Of a DNA stretch of 52,676 nt, positions 40,345-47,891 are shown in pieces. The position numbers and the translations under genes were made by a program. Source of the stretch: Lachnospiraceae bacterium (GTDB taxonomy: Bacteria > Bacillota > Clostridia > Lachnospirales > Lachnospiraceae); the NCBI GenBank assembly GCA_910575835.1, contig CAJTGB010000036.1, forward strand, positions 1 through 52,676, written 5' to 3'. A model generated the notes under the pieces. That model worked only from the letters and a program-made list of their open reading frames with translations. It made no database searches and was not told the DNA's origin. The first letter of the stretch is position 1. Each line of letters opens with the position of its first letter.

Positions 40345-42888
40345 ATGCGGGGAAGAATGAAGAAATTATTAAAAGGAGCAGGCGTGTATGCAATATTACT
40401 CGCACTGCTTGGTACGAACGTACTGGCGGTCGAAGAGGCGCCGGGAAACGCTACGGTTCAGTTGACGGAGAACGGAATATCCTTTGGTTCGGGCGAAGCT
40501 TCGGAGCCTGTCACACAGCCTCCCCAGGAAACACCAGAAGACCAGGTGATCCCGGAAGATAACGCTGCGGATGATATAGCGGATGATACAGCGGATAATG
40601 CTGAGGTTCCTGCCGCGGCAGATGAGGAAGATGCGGCGGCCGAGGATCCCAATGCAGGGATCATGCCGGCGGATGAGGCGCGGCTTAGGGATAGCAGCCA
40701 GATTAGAGTGACGGATTATAACGGCGGGAAGGGCACATTCCGGGTCGTGATCTCCGGGATGGATACCAGCCAGGTAAAAGAGATTCTTGTGCCGGTCTGG
40801 AGCAGGGTGAACGGTCAGGACGATATCGTATGGTATGCGGCGGTAAGAAGCAGCAACGGCGTCTGGTACACTGATGTAGATCTCAGGAATCACAAGTATT
40901 CTATGGGAATTTACGATATCCATGTGTATGTTACGGATAAGGCTGACAAGCAGTATTATCTGGGTTCGGCAACCCAGGAGGTCAAGCTTAATACAGGAAA
41001 GCTTGCCATAACAAAGAATAATGAGAGAGACTTTACCGTTGAGCTTACGGGAGCAGAGATACCGGGAGCGAAGAATATCCAGTTCCCGACATGGAGCGTG
41101 GTGAACGGCCAGGATGATATCAAGTGGTATACTCTGCCTAATAACGGGAGCAGTACATACAGATGCAAGATCTCTGTTATGGATCACACAGGACTTGGTA
41201 AGTATAATGTGCATGCATATGCACAGATGCCGGATGGCTCTATGATCTTCCTTGGTTCTTCAGGGTTTGAGACAGAGGCGCCGTCAGGCGGAAGCGTTGA
41301 GGCATCCGTAGGCAGCAGTTCCGGCGGACAGTTCCAGGTGAAGGTATCGGGAATCAAGAATGTTGGATTGATCAGACAGGTCCAGGTTCCGATCTGGTCG
41401 GAAGCCGGCCAGAAGGATATTGTGTGGTATACGGCCAATAGGGACTCTAACGGCGACTATATCGTGAATGCTAACATTGCGAACCACAGGTATAACTGCG
41501 GAAAATACACAGTTCATGCCTATATGACGGATGTTACAGGCGCACTGCAGTTCATAGGAGCTACAAGCTGTGAATTGAAGCCGGGATATCAGTCTCTTGG
41601 CGCAGCGGATATCAGCGGTACGGAATCTACATACCGGATCACTCTGTCAGGCCTGGTTGTTCCGGGCGGCGAGAAAGGTGTCAGATTCGCTGTATGGGGC
41701 GCGGCAAACGGGCAGAATGATATCAGATGGTATAACGCTTCCGGTAAGAACGGTACATATACTTGCGACGTACAGGTTGCGAATCACGGAGAATTCGGCA
41801 AATATATTGTTCACGGATATTATGAGACGGCGGACGGCAGCCTTCATTTTACAGGGGCAACCGGATTTGATGTGACAAAGAGGCCGATGGCGGCTCAGGT
41901 ACAGATCGGCAACATCAACAGGACGGCGGGAACATTCCAGGTAACGGTCAGCGGTGTAACGGCAGTTTCAGGAGTCGGCAAGGTACAGATTCCGGTATGG
42001 TGTGCGAATAACCAGAGCGATATCGCATGGTATACGGCAGGAAGGATTTCGGAAGGCGTATATGCTGTGAATGTCAGAGTTGCAGATCATGCCCATCATT
42101 TCGGAGCCTATAAAGCTCACGTATATGTGACGGCGAATAACGGGGCGCAGACATGTGTAGGCGGAACGGCAGCCAATGTATCACCGCTTAATTATGTCTA
42201 TAATATGCCGATCAATTCTACACAGTATGAAGTCGGGATTATGGGTGCATCGGGTAACAGGGTTCAGTTCCCGACATGGAGCAACGCGAACGGTCAGGAC
42301 GACGTCGTATGGTATGAGGGTGTGAACAGAGGCGGCGGCAAGTGGAATGCGGTTGTAGACAGCGCAAGACACAAGAGCGGCGGCGCATATACGACTCATG
42401 CATATGTGTATTCCGGGAATTCTATGAACGGATTCGGCAAGACTTCTTACTCTCTGTACAAAGTACCTACCCAGCAGGGCCAGATGCTGACGAGAGCTAA
42501 TATGTACAGCAGTCCGACGCCGTATCTGCTGATGGTGAACAGAAGCACACACAAGGTGGGTGTATTCCAGAAGGGAGCGAACGGCTGGGACTTCGTTCAT
42601 TACTGGGACTGCGGTGACGGCGCGCCGGGAACGCCTACGGTAGAGGGAGTCTTCTCTGTGGGAAGCAAGGGATATTACTTTGATTCCGGTGCGGCAAGAT
42701 GTTACTGGTATACGCAGTTCAGAGGAAATTATCTGTTCCATTCTGTACTGTATAATAAGAACGGCACTTTGCAGGACGGAAGAGTCGGCATGGCATTGTC
42801 TCACGGCTGTGTCAGACTGCTGATCGAGAATGCGAAATGGATCTATGATACGATCCCGGCCGGAACGACGGTTGTAGTGTATCATTAA
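40345..42888 (+). CDS. secreted GBS-Bsp-like repeat protein with L,D-transpeptidase domain
   Basis: 847-residue secreted protein. A signal peptide (about 1-30, LLKGAGVYAILLALLGTNVLA) is followed by a low-complexity acidic linker rich in Asp, Glu and Ala (about 35-110). Six GBS-Bsp-like repeats follow (about 112-705; each with a VPVWS/FPTWS..NGQDDI.WY-type core and a Y.VH.Y segment). A YkuD-type L,D-transpeptidase domain (about 715-847) has the catalytic motif SHGCVRL with C822. The enzyme should form 3-3 peptidoglycan cross-links or attach proteins to peptidoglycan. The repeats match those of the autolysin and the LTA-synthase-like protein. AAAGGAG at 40330-40336 precedes the ATG. Confidence 0.9.
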   Translation: MRGRMKKLLKGAGVYAILLALLGTNVLAVEEAPGNATVQLTENGISFGSGEASEPVTQPPQETPEDQVIPEDNAADDIADDTADNAEVPAAADEEDAAAEDPNAGIMPADEARLRDSSQIRVTDYNGGKGTFRVVISGMDTSQVKEILVPVWSRVNGQDDIVWYAAVRSSNGVWYTDVDLRNHKYSMGIYDIHVYVTDKADKQYYLGSATQEVKLNTGKLAITKNNERDFTVELTGAEIPGAKNIQFPTWSVVNGQDDIKWYTLPNNGSSTYRCKISVMDHTGLGKYNVHAYAQMPDGSMIFLGSSGFETEAPSGGSVEASVGSSSGGQFQVKVSGIKNVGLIRQVQVPIWSEAGQKDIVWYTANRDSNGDYIVNANIANHRYNCGKYTVHAYMTDVTGALQFIGATSCELKPGYQSLGAADISGTESTYRITLSGLVVPGGEKGVRFAVWGAANGQNDIRWYNASGKNGTYTCDVQVANHGEFGKYIVHGYYETADGSLHFTGATGFDVTKRPMAAQVQIGNINRTAGTFQVTVSGVTAVSGVGKVQIPVWCANNQSDIAWYTAGRISEGVYAVNVRVADHAHHFGAYKAHVYVTANNGAQTCVGGTAANVSPLNYVYNMPINSTQYEVGIMGASGNRVQFPTWSNANGQDDVVWYEGVNRGGGKWNAVVDSARHKSGGAYTTHAYVYSGNSMNGFGKTSYSLYKVPTQQGQMLTRANMYSSPTPYLLMVNRSTHKVGVFQKGANGWDFVHYWDCGDGAPGTPTVEGVFSVGSKGYYFDSGAARCYWYTQFRGNYLFHSVLYNKNGTLQDGRVGMALSHGCVRLLIENAKWIYDTIPAGTTVVVYH

Positions 42889-42907
42889 GAGCCGGATGAG
42901 GTAATAT

Positions 42908-43297
42908 ATGAAGAGAGTGATTACATATGGCACGTTTGACTTGATTCATTACGGACATATTAATCTGCTGGAAAGAGCCAGGCGGTTGGGTGATTACCTG
43001 ATCGTCGGGCTCTCTACGAATGAGTTTAATGCCATCAAGAATAAGAAATGTTATTTCTCTTACGAGGAGAGGAAGCGCCTTCTGGAAGCGATCCGGTATG
43101 TTGATCTGGTCATACCGGAGGAAGCGTGGGAGCAGAAGGCCAGCGATATCAAGTTATACCAGATCGATACGTTTGTAATAGGAGACGACTGGGAAGGGAA
43201 GTTTGACGAGTTAAAAAGCTTATGCGAAGTAGTCTATCTGAATAGGACACCGGAGGTTTCGACAACAAAGATTAAGAGCGAGCTTAGGATATTTTGA
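42908..43297 (+). CDS. tagD: glycerol-3-phosphate cytidylyltransferase
   Basis: Makes CDP-glycerol from CTP and glycerol-3-phosphate for teichoic acid synthesis. The 129-residue protein has the full family length, with the nucleotidyl-binding GTFDLIHYGHINLL and the C-terminal RTPEVSTTKIK signature. It starts 20 bp after the L,D-transpeptidase and is followed by the CDP-glycerol-using polymerase/primase, consistent with their supply relation. It shows that the locus makes or decorates a glycerol-phosphate polymer. Confidence 0.96.
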   Translation: MKRVITYGTFDLIHYGHINLLERARRLGDYLIVGLSTNEFNAIKNKKCYFSYEERKRLLEAIRYVDLVIPEEAWEQKASDIKLYQIDTFVIGDDWEGKFDELKSLCEVVYLNRTPEVSTTKIKSELRIF

Positions 43298-43298
43298 G

Positions 43299-43323
43299 GT
43301 AACGGTTCAGACTGAACTGTTAC
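43299..43323 (+). repeat. GTAACGGTTCAG hairpin between tagD and the TagF-like gene
   Basis: GTAACGGTTCAG-AC-TGAACTGTTAC forms a near-perfect hairpin directly after the tagD stop. No T run follows. The first 14 bases (GTAACGGTTCAGAC) also occur at 25660-25673, upstream of gtrA, again as the left arm of a hairpin. Confidence 0.6.
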
Positions 43324-43345
43324 ATTTTGAGAGGAAGTAAGACGA

Positions 43346-45073
43346 ATGGGGCAATTTGTTGATAAGAAATTAATGGTATTTGGGTCGTCGCCGGATTTCG
43401 CGGATAATTCGAGAGCATTATGGGAATATGTGACGAAGAATACCGATTATGAGACGTTTTGGGTTATACAGGATAAGAAGATGCTGGAGGCGTTAAGAGA
43501 GAAGGGGGTGGCCTGCGGTTTGGAGGGCGGAGAGACGGCGGAGCTGATGATTTCCAGAGCACGCTTTCTGATTACGTCCTCTTTTCAATTCGCTGACAGG
43601 AAGAGGCCGGATCAGATCCATGTGACGGCGTGGCACGGGTTCCCGCTTAAGCTGATCGGATTTTTTGACAGCGCGGCTGCGGATTCGGATGATTTTCGGA
43701 TGCTGAAGATCATCACGACGCAGACGGATCTCATTACAGCTCCGTCCAGGCTGTCGCAGCTTACGCTCAGCGGGATGTTTGCGGCGGATCCCCGTAAGGT
43801 AAGGGAGACAGGCTATCCGAGAAACGATATGATGTTCTGGTCTGACGGGAAGGAAGAACTTAAGAAGATCACGGACATAGACGTTGAGGCGAGCAGGCTG
43901 ATCTTCTATCTTCCGACTATGCGCAAGGGCCTGAAGGATGAAGGTGAGCAGTTCGGGAATAATATTTTCAATTACCCAGATTATGACGCGGATAAGATCG
44001 ATCAGTTTTTGGAGGCGAATCATGCATATATCTTTGCCAAGGTGCATTTTGCGGATAATGAATTCTTCACAGGAGAGAATGTGAGGCTTCCGAAGCGTAT
44101 GATTTTCCTGGATACGGACATACTGAATAAGAATTTTCTGACGATCTATCATATTATGAACGGATTTGACGCGCTGATCACGGATTATTCATCGGTGTAT
44201 GTTGATTTTCTGCTGCTGGATAAGCCGATCGTGTTTTCCTGTCCTGATCTGGCAAGGTATCAGGCGGACAGAGGATTTATCGCGGATGATCCGAAGCTGT
44301 TTATGCCGGGGCCGGTGATCGATACGCAGGATAAGCTTCTTGATACATTGGCTGATGTTCTGGCAGGACGTGATGAATTCAAGCCGGTGCGGGAAGAGAA
44401 GATGCCGTTCTTCCATCGGTATAAGGATGCGGATTCTTCCAGGCGGTTGTTTGAAGAGATGATGAAGGCGGATGAACAAGGGATCGCGGATTCCGGGAAG
44501 GACATAGGATATTCGTTCATAGACCCGTCGTCGCCGCTGCATCAGTATGTGGACAAGACCAGGGCGGAGATCTTCTTTGATACAGGCGGCGGATTCTGCG
44601 AGGAATCGAAGACGGTTGTGGAATATAGGACCGAAGGCGGGGAACAGCAGAATGCATTTGTGTCAGATATTCCAGACGGCTGCAAGGCGGTCCGTTTTGA
44701 CCCGGACGACGACGGAAGATACGGGCTTAAGAACCTGACGGTACTGCTTGACGGCGTGCCGGCGGAGTATGAGATCGTTCATGGGTTTAAGGCGGATGAC
44801 GCCGTCTTCTTCTATGAGAAGGATCCGCAGATCGTGATTGCTCTGGGAGATAAGGCCTGTCGCAAGGTCCGTATTGAGTTTGAGAGTACTGATCTGCATT
44901 CGGATGCGGGAAGGATCATATGGCAGATGCATAAGGAGGCGGCCGCGGCCCGCAAAAGGGAAGCAAAAGCCAACAAGAGACTGTCTGAGATCAGTACGTC
45001 GCGTTCATGGAAGATTACAAGGCCGCTCAGAGACGCGGGGCGGGCAGTAAAGAGTATACGCACAAAACGATAA
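43346..45073 (+). CDS. CDP-glycerol glycerophosphotransferase (TagB/TagF family)
   Basis: Membrane-peripheral enzyme that adds glycerol-phosphate from CDP-glycerol to the polymer or its primer. The 575-residue protein has the family motifs TAWHGFPLKLIGFF (catalytic-histidine type segment), ETGYPRNDMMF, YLPTMR and LITDYSSVYVDFLLLDKPIVF. After about residue 395 there is an extra beta-rich region. The basic, partly helical tail includes STSRSWKITRPLRDAG, a motif often found at the ends of surface-polymer glycosyltransferases and possibly a membrane tether. Whether it primes (TagB) or polymerises (TagF) cannot be told. GAGGAAG precedes the ATG. Confidence 0.92.
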   Translation: MGQFVDKKLMVFGSSPDFADNSRALWEYVTKNTDYETFWVIQDKKMLEALREKGVACGLEGGETAELMISRARFLITSSFQFADRKRPDQIHVTAWHGFPLKLIGFFDSAAADSDDFRMLKIITTQTDLITAPSRLSQLTLSGMFAADPRKVRETGYPRNDMMFWSDGKEELKKITDIDVEASRLIFYLPTMRKGLKDEGEQFGNNIFNYPDYDADKIDQFLEANHAYIFAKVHFADNEFFTGENVRLPKRMIFLDTDILNKNFLTIYHIMNGFDALITDYSSVYVDFLLLDKPIVFSCPDLARYQADRGFIADDPKLFMPGPVIDTQDKLLDTLADVLAGRDEFKPVREEKMPFFHRYKDADSSRRLFEEMMKADEQGIADSGKDIGYSFIDPSSPLHQYVDKTRAEIFFDTGGGFCEESKTVVEYRTEGGEQQNAFVSDIPDGCKAVRFDPDDDGRYGLKNLTVLLDGVPAEYEIVHGFKADDAVFFYEKDPQIVIALGDKACRKVRIEFESTDLHSDAGRIIWQMHKEAAAARKREAKANKRLSEISTSRSWKITRPLRDAGRAVKSIRTKR

Positions 45074-45116
45074 CGGCGGCTTGTGCCGTGATGTAAAAGA
45101 AGGGAGTATATGTATT

Positions 45117-45764
45117 ATGAAAAAGAGACTATTATTATCAATGTTGCTGTTAACAGGGGTTCTCTGTCTGACAGGCTGCGAGGAGGCTCAGAGCAAAGAG
45201 GTGAGCGCGTCCGGCCAGGAAGACAGTAAGGAGCCGCAGGAGAAGGACGAGGATGAGCAGGATGATGCGGACGGCCGGGACGATCAGGGCGACCAGGATG
45301 AAAGCGGACAGGACGGAGACGCCAGGGACGGAGAAGACGGTCAGGAGTCAGGGCAGCCAGAGGAAGATGATTCACAGGAGCAGTATTCACCGGATATCAC
45401 CGTCTATTTCAGCAACGAGGATGCCACGGCGCTTGATTCTGAGGAGATTCAGATGGGCTCCTTCTCATCAGAGAATATACTGAACGCTCTGGTCGATAAG
45501 GGGGTAGTGACTGCGGATGTCAAGATCCTGTCTCTTGAGGTTAAGGAGGTAGACGGGAAGGATACGCTTGAAGTTGATTTTAACAATGCATTTGGTTCCT
45601 ACATTTCAAGTATGGGCACTTCAGGAGAATACTATATTATGGGCGGTGTGTGCAACACATTCCTGGATGCATATGAATGTGAGCAGATCAAGATCACAGT
45701 AGAGGGAGGAATCCTGGAGACAGGGCATGCGGAGTATCCGGGTTATATGACGAAATTTTCATAA
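45117..45764 (+). CDS. GerMN-domain lipoprotein with acidic linker
   Basis: 215-residue lipoprotein. The signal peptide ends in a lipobox, LCLTGC (Cys near 21). About 75 residues of Asp, Glu, Gln and Gly form a very acidic linker. The C-terminal GerMN domain (about 97-205) includes ITVYFSNEDATALDSEEI, NILNALVDKGV, LEVDFNNAFG and INTVEGILET-like segments. GerMN domains occur in the GerM sporulation/germination lipoprotein and in LpqB-like proteins. Here, at the end of a wall-polymer operon, a role in wall assembly is as likely as one in sporulation. Start ATG 45117; the open frame from 45081 lacks a site. A terminator follows. Confidence 0.82.
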   Translation: MKKRLLLSMLLLTGVLCLTGCEEAQSKEVSASGQEDSKEPQEKDEDEQDDADGRDDQGDQDESGQDGDARDGEDGQESGQPEEDDSQEQYSPDITVYFSNEDATALDSEEIQMGSFSSENILNALVDKGVVTADVKILSLEVKEVDGKDTLEVDFNNAFGSYISSMGTSGEYYIMGGVCNTFLDAYECEQIKITVEGGILETGHAEYPGYMTKFS

Positions 45765-45791
45765 AGATGTCAGACGACACGAAGGAACAGG

Positions 45792-45835
45792 TACATCACT
45801 GCATCGTTTTGATATAGATGCAGTGATGTATTTTT
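45792..45835 (+). terminator. strong Rho-independent terminator closing the polymer operon
   Basis: TACATCACTGCATC (45792-45805) and GATGCAGTGATGTA (45817-45830) form a perfect 14-bp stem followed by TTTTT. Confidence 0.92.
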
Positions 45836-45904
45836 GTCCGCGTTGTTCCGGTTGCAGGCGGCGCGGGCGTTGATCGGCGGAGCGGAAAGCGAGGAGAATG
45901 TGTG

Positions 45905-47095
45905 ATGAAGAAGCAGGGGTATTATTCTTCCGGCAAGTTTGCCCGGATGGCGAATGTTACTTTGCGGACGATTCGATACTATGATAAGCAGGACATCCTA
46001 AAGCCGTCCCTGGTGAGCGAATCAGGGGCCAGGTTCTATACGGATAAGGATTTTGCAAGGCTTCAGCAGATCTTGCTGCTTAAATATCTGGGATTTTCAC
46101 TGGATGATATCCGCGAGATGACGATTGATGATACGGATTATCATTTTATGCTGAATTCCCTGAAGATCCAGCTTAAGCTTGTGCAGGACAGGATCGAGCA
46201 GATGCAGCTTGTAGAGACGGCGATCATGGATACCTCAGAAGCAATACAGAAGGAACACACTATCGACTGGAACCAGATGTTGAATCTGATCCATCTTACA
46301 GGGATGGAGAAGAGCCTTAAGAATCAATACCAGAATGCTTCTAATATCTCTGCAAGGATTCATCTGCATAATCTGTATTCCCAAAATCGGCAGGGATGGT
46401 TCCCGTGGATCTATGAACAGTTGGAGATGCGTCCGTGGATCCGGGTATTGGAGTTAGGATGCGGGGACGGAACGCTTTGGACGGAGAATCTCAAGAGTAT
46501 TCCCGGGCAGGCGGATATCACGCTGTCGGACATCTCTGAGGGAATGCTAAGGGATGCAAGGAGAGCGATCGGCGCGCGGGACGGGCGGTTTTCCTATGAG
46601 GTATTCGACTGTGGGCATATCCCGTTTGAGAGCGGAAGCTTTGACCTGGTGATCGCCAATCATGTTCTGTTCTATTGCGAGGACATCCGGCGGGTATGCG
46701 AGGAGGTCCGGCGGGTGCTGAAGCCTGACGGAAGATTTCTGTGCAGCGCTTACGGGCAGGATCACATGAAAGAGGTCAGTCTGTTGGTGCAGGGCTTCGA
46801 CGACCGGATAGTATTGTCGGCGGATAAGCTGTATGACCGGTTCGGAATGGAGAACGGGGCGGTGATCTTAAAGGAGCATTTTAAGGCCTGCGAGTGGAGG
46901 ATGTATGAGGACTGTCTGATGGTACCGGAGCCGGAACCGCTGATTTCTTATGTACTTTCCTGCCATGGGAATCAGGGACAGTACATTACGGAGCGGTATA
47001 AGGAATTCCGTGCTTATGTGAAACGGAAGACGGATAAGGGATTTCGGATCACGAAGGAGGCGGGGGTGTTCGTGTGCGGGGATAAGTATGAGTGA
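45905..47095 (+). CDS. MerR-type regulator fused to a SAM-dependent methyltransferase
   Basis: 396-residue fusion. Residues about 6-75 are a MerR winged helix (YSSGKFARMANVTLRTIRYY, then ILKPSLVSESGARFYTDKD). A helical linker of dimerisation type follows (about 75-130). From about 165 there is a class I methyltransferase with motif I VLELGCGDGTLW, ITLSDISEGML and the post-motif LVIANHVLFYCEDIRRV. The DNA-binding half would place the methyltransferase at a promoter, or the methylation substrate could be the inducer. The target is unknown. GAGGAG at 45891-45896 supports ATG 45905 over GTG 45902. It is flanked by a terminator and a toxin-antitoxin pair, so it is probably a stand-alone unit. Confidence 0.88.
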   Translation: MKKQGYYSSGKFARMANVTLRTIRYYDKQDILKPSLVSESGARFYTDKDFARLQQILLLKYLGFSLDDIREMTIDDTDYHFMLNSLKIQLKLVQDRIEQMQLVETAIMDTSEAIQKEHTIDWNQMLNLIHLTGMEKSLKNQYQNASNISARIHLHNLYSQNRQGWFPWIYEQLEMRPWIRVLELGCGDGTLWTENLKSIPGQADITLSDISEGMLRDARRAIGARDGRFSYEVFDCGHIPFESGSFDLVIANHVLFYCEDIRRVCEEVRRVLKPDGRFLCSAYGQDHMKEVSLLVQGFDDRIVLSADKLYDRFGMENGAVILKEHFKACEWRMYEDCLMVPEPEPLISYVLSCHGNQGQYITERYKEFRAYVKRKTDKGFRITKEAGVFVCGDKYE

Positions 47096-47116
47096 TATGT
47101 GCAAAATGTTTCACAA

Positions 47117-47150
47117 TGTGTTGACAATATTAACACAAAAGAAGTATACT
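47117..47150 (+). promoter_or_regulatory. toxin-antitoxin promoter with overlapping operator
   Basis: TTGACA (47121-47126), 18-bp spacer, TATACT (47145-47150). The inverted repeat TGTGTT (47117-47122) and AACACA (47132-47137) overlaps the -35 region, as expected for an autorepressing antitoxin. Confidence 0.75.
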
Positions 47151-47175
47151 ACAAATAATAAAGGAGGTGGATTGC

Positions 47176-47457
47176 ATGGCAAAGACTGCTAATATAAATG
47201 TCAGAGTTGATCCTGAGATAAAGTCATCTGCTGAGAAATTATTTTCTAGTTTTGGAATAACCATTACAGATGCAATTAATATTTTCCTGAATAAATCAAT
47301 TATGGAGGGCGGGCTGCCCTTTGAAATGAAACAACCACGGTATAATCTGGAAACAGAAGCGGCTCTAAGAGAAGCAAGAGCGATTATGGAAGGAAAAATG
47401 CATGCAAAGAGTTACCCTAATGCACGAGCTTTGTTCGAAGAATTGGATGGTGAATGA
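47176..47457 (+). CDS. RelB/DinJ-family antitoxin
   Basis: 93-residue antitoxin that should neutralise the YafQ-like toxin and repress the operon. The N-terminal ribbon-helix-helix segment is ANINVRVDPEIKSSAEKLFS followed by FGITITDAINIFLNK. The C-terminal part (PRYNLETEAALREARAIM onward) is the toxin-wrapping tail. AAGGAGG at 47161-47167 fixes the ATG at 47176. The stop overlaps the toxin start (ATGA), giving coupled translation. Base use is more AT-rich than in neighbours, in keeping with horizontal gain. Confidence 0.92.
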   Translation: MAKTANINVRVDPEIKSSAEKLFSSFGITITDAINIFLNKSIMEGGLPFEMKQPRYNLETEAALREARAIMEGKMHAKSYPNARALFEELDGE

Positions 47458-47738
47458 TGTTGGAATTAGTAACTACCGGACAATTTCGTAAGGACTATAA
47501 GCGAGTAAAAAAGAGAGGTTATGATATAAGTCTCTTGGAAGAAGTGATTGATCTTCTTCTGAATAATCAACCGCTTGATGAACGCTATAGAGACCATGGT
47601 TTGATAGGAAATTATGAAGGATTCCGAGAGTGTCATATTTTGTCTGATTGGCTTCTAATATATGCTGTAGATAAAGAGCAATTGATATTGACAGCTTCCA
47701 GGACAGGTACACACTCGGATTTGTTTACAAAATTTTAA
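47454..47738 (+). CDS. YafQ/RelE-superfamily mRNA interferase toxin
   Basis: 94-residue toxin that probably cleaves mRNA on the ribosome. It has the YafQ pattern FRKDYKRVKKRGYD, then LLNNQPLDERYRDHGLIGNY, GFRECHILSDWLLIYAV and ILTASRTGTHSDLF. The histidines H63-like (ECHI) and H89-like (THSDLF) positions and the acidic D of SDWLLIY match those used by YafQ. The length is normal and the gene looks intact. It forms an operon with the preceding antitoxin, overlapping it by four bases. Confidence 0.93.
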   Translation: MMLELVTTGQFRKDYKRVKKRGYDISLLEEVIDLLLNNQPLDERYRDHGLIGNYEGFRECHILSDWLLIYAVDKEQLILTASRTGTHSDLFTKF

Positions 47739-47756
47739 AATATTGTGAAAAAAAGC

Positions 47757-47787
47757 TTGAAGGTGACCTAAGGTCACCCTTTATAAT
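47757..47787 (+). promoter_or_regulatory. possible rfb promoter containing a perfect palindrome
   Basis: GGTGACCT-A-AGGTCACC (47762-47778) is a perfect 17-bp dyad between a possible -35 TTGAAG (47757-47762) and TATAAT (47782-47787). It could be an operator of the rhamnose operon or the terminator of the toxin gene; only CTTT follows it, so an operator is somewhat favoured. The leader then has two hairpins, GGCAG-GCGGT-CTGCC (47839-47853) and GCAGC-ATAA-GCTGC (47856-47869). Confidence 0.5.
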
Positions 47788-47891
47788 GTGAAAAGACAGA
47801 ATGAAAACGCATAAATATATGAACACTATAAGTAAACAGGCAGGCGGTCTGCCAAGCAGCATAAGCTGCGGATCTTTACAGGAGGTTTCAA

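Noticed and set aside
43299-43323. Rho-independent terminator after tagD
   Set aside because: The hairpin is good but is followed by only TTTT within ACATTTTGAG, and the TagF-like gene follows at once. It is treated as a repeat or processing hairpin.
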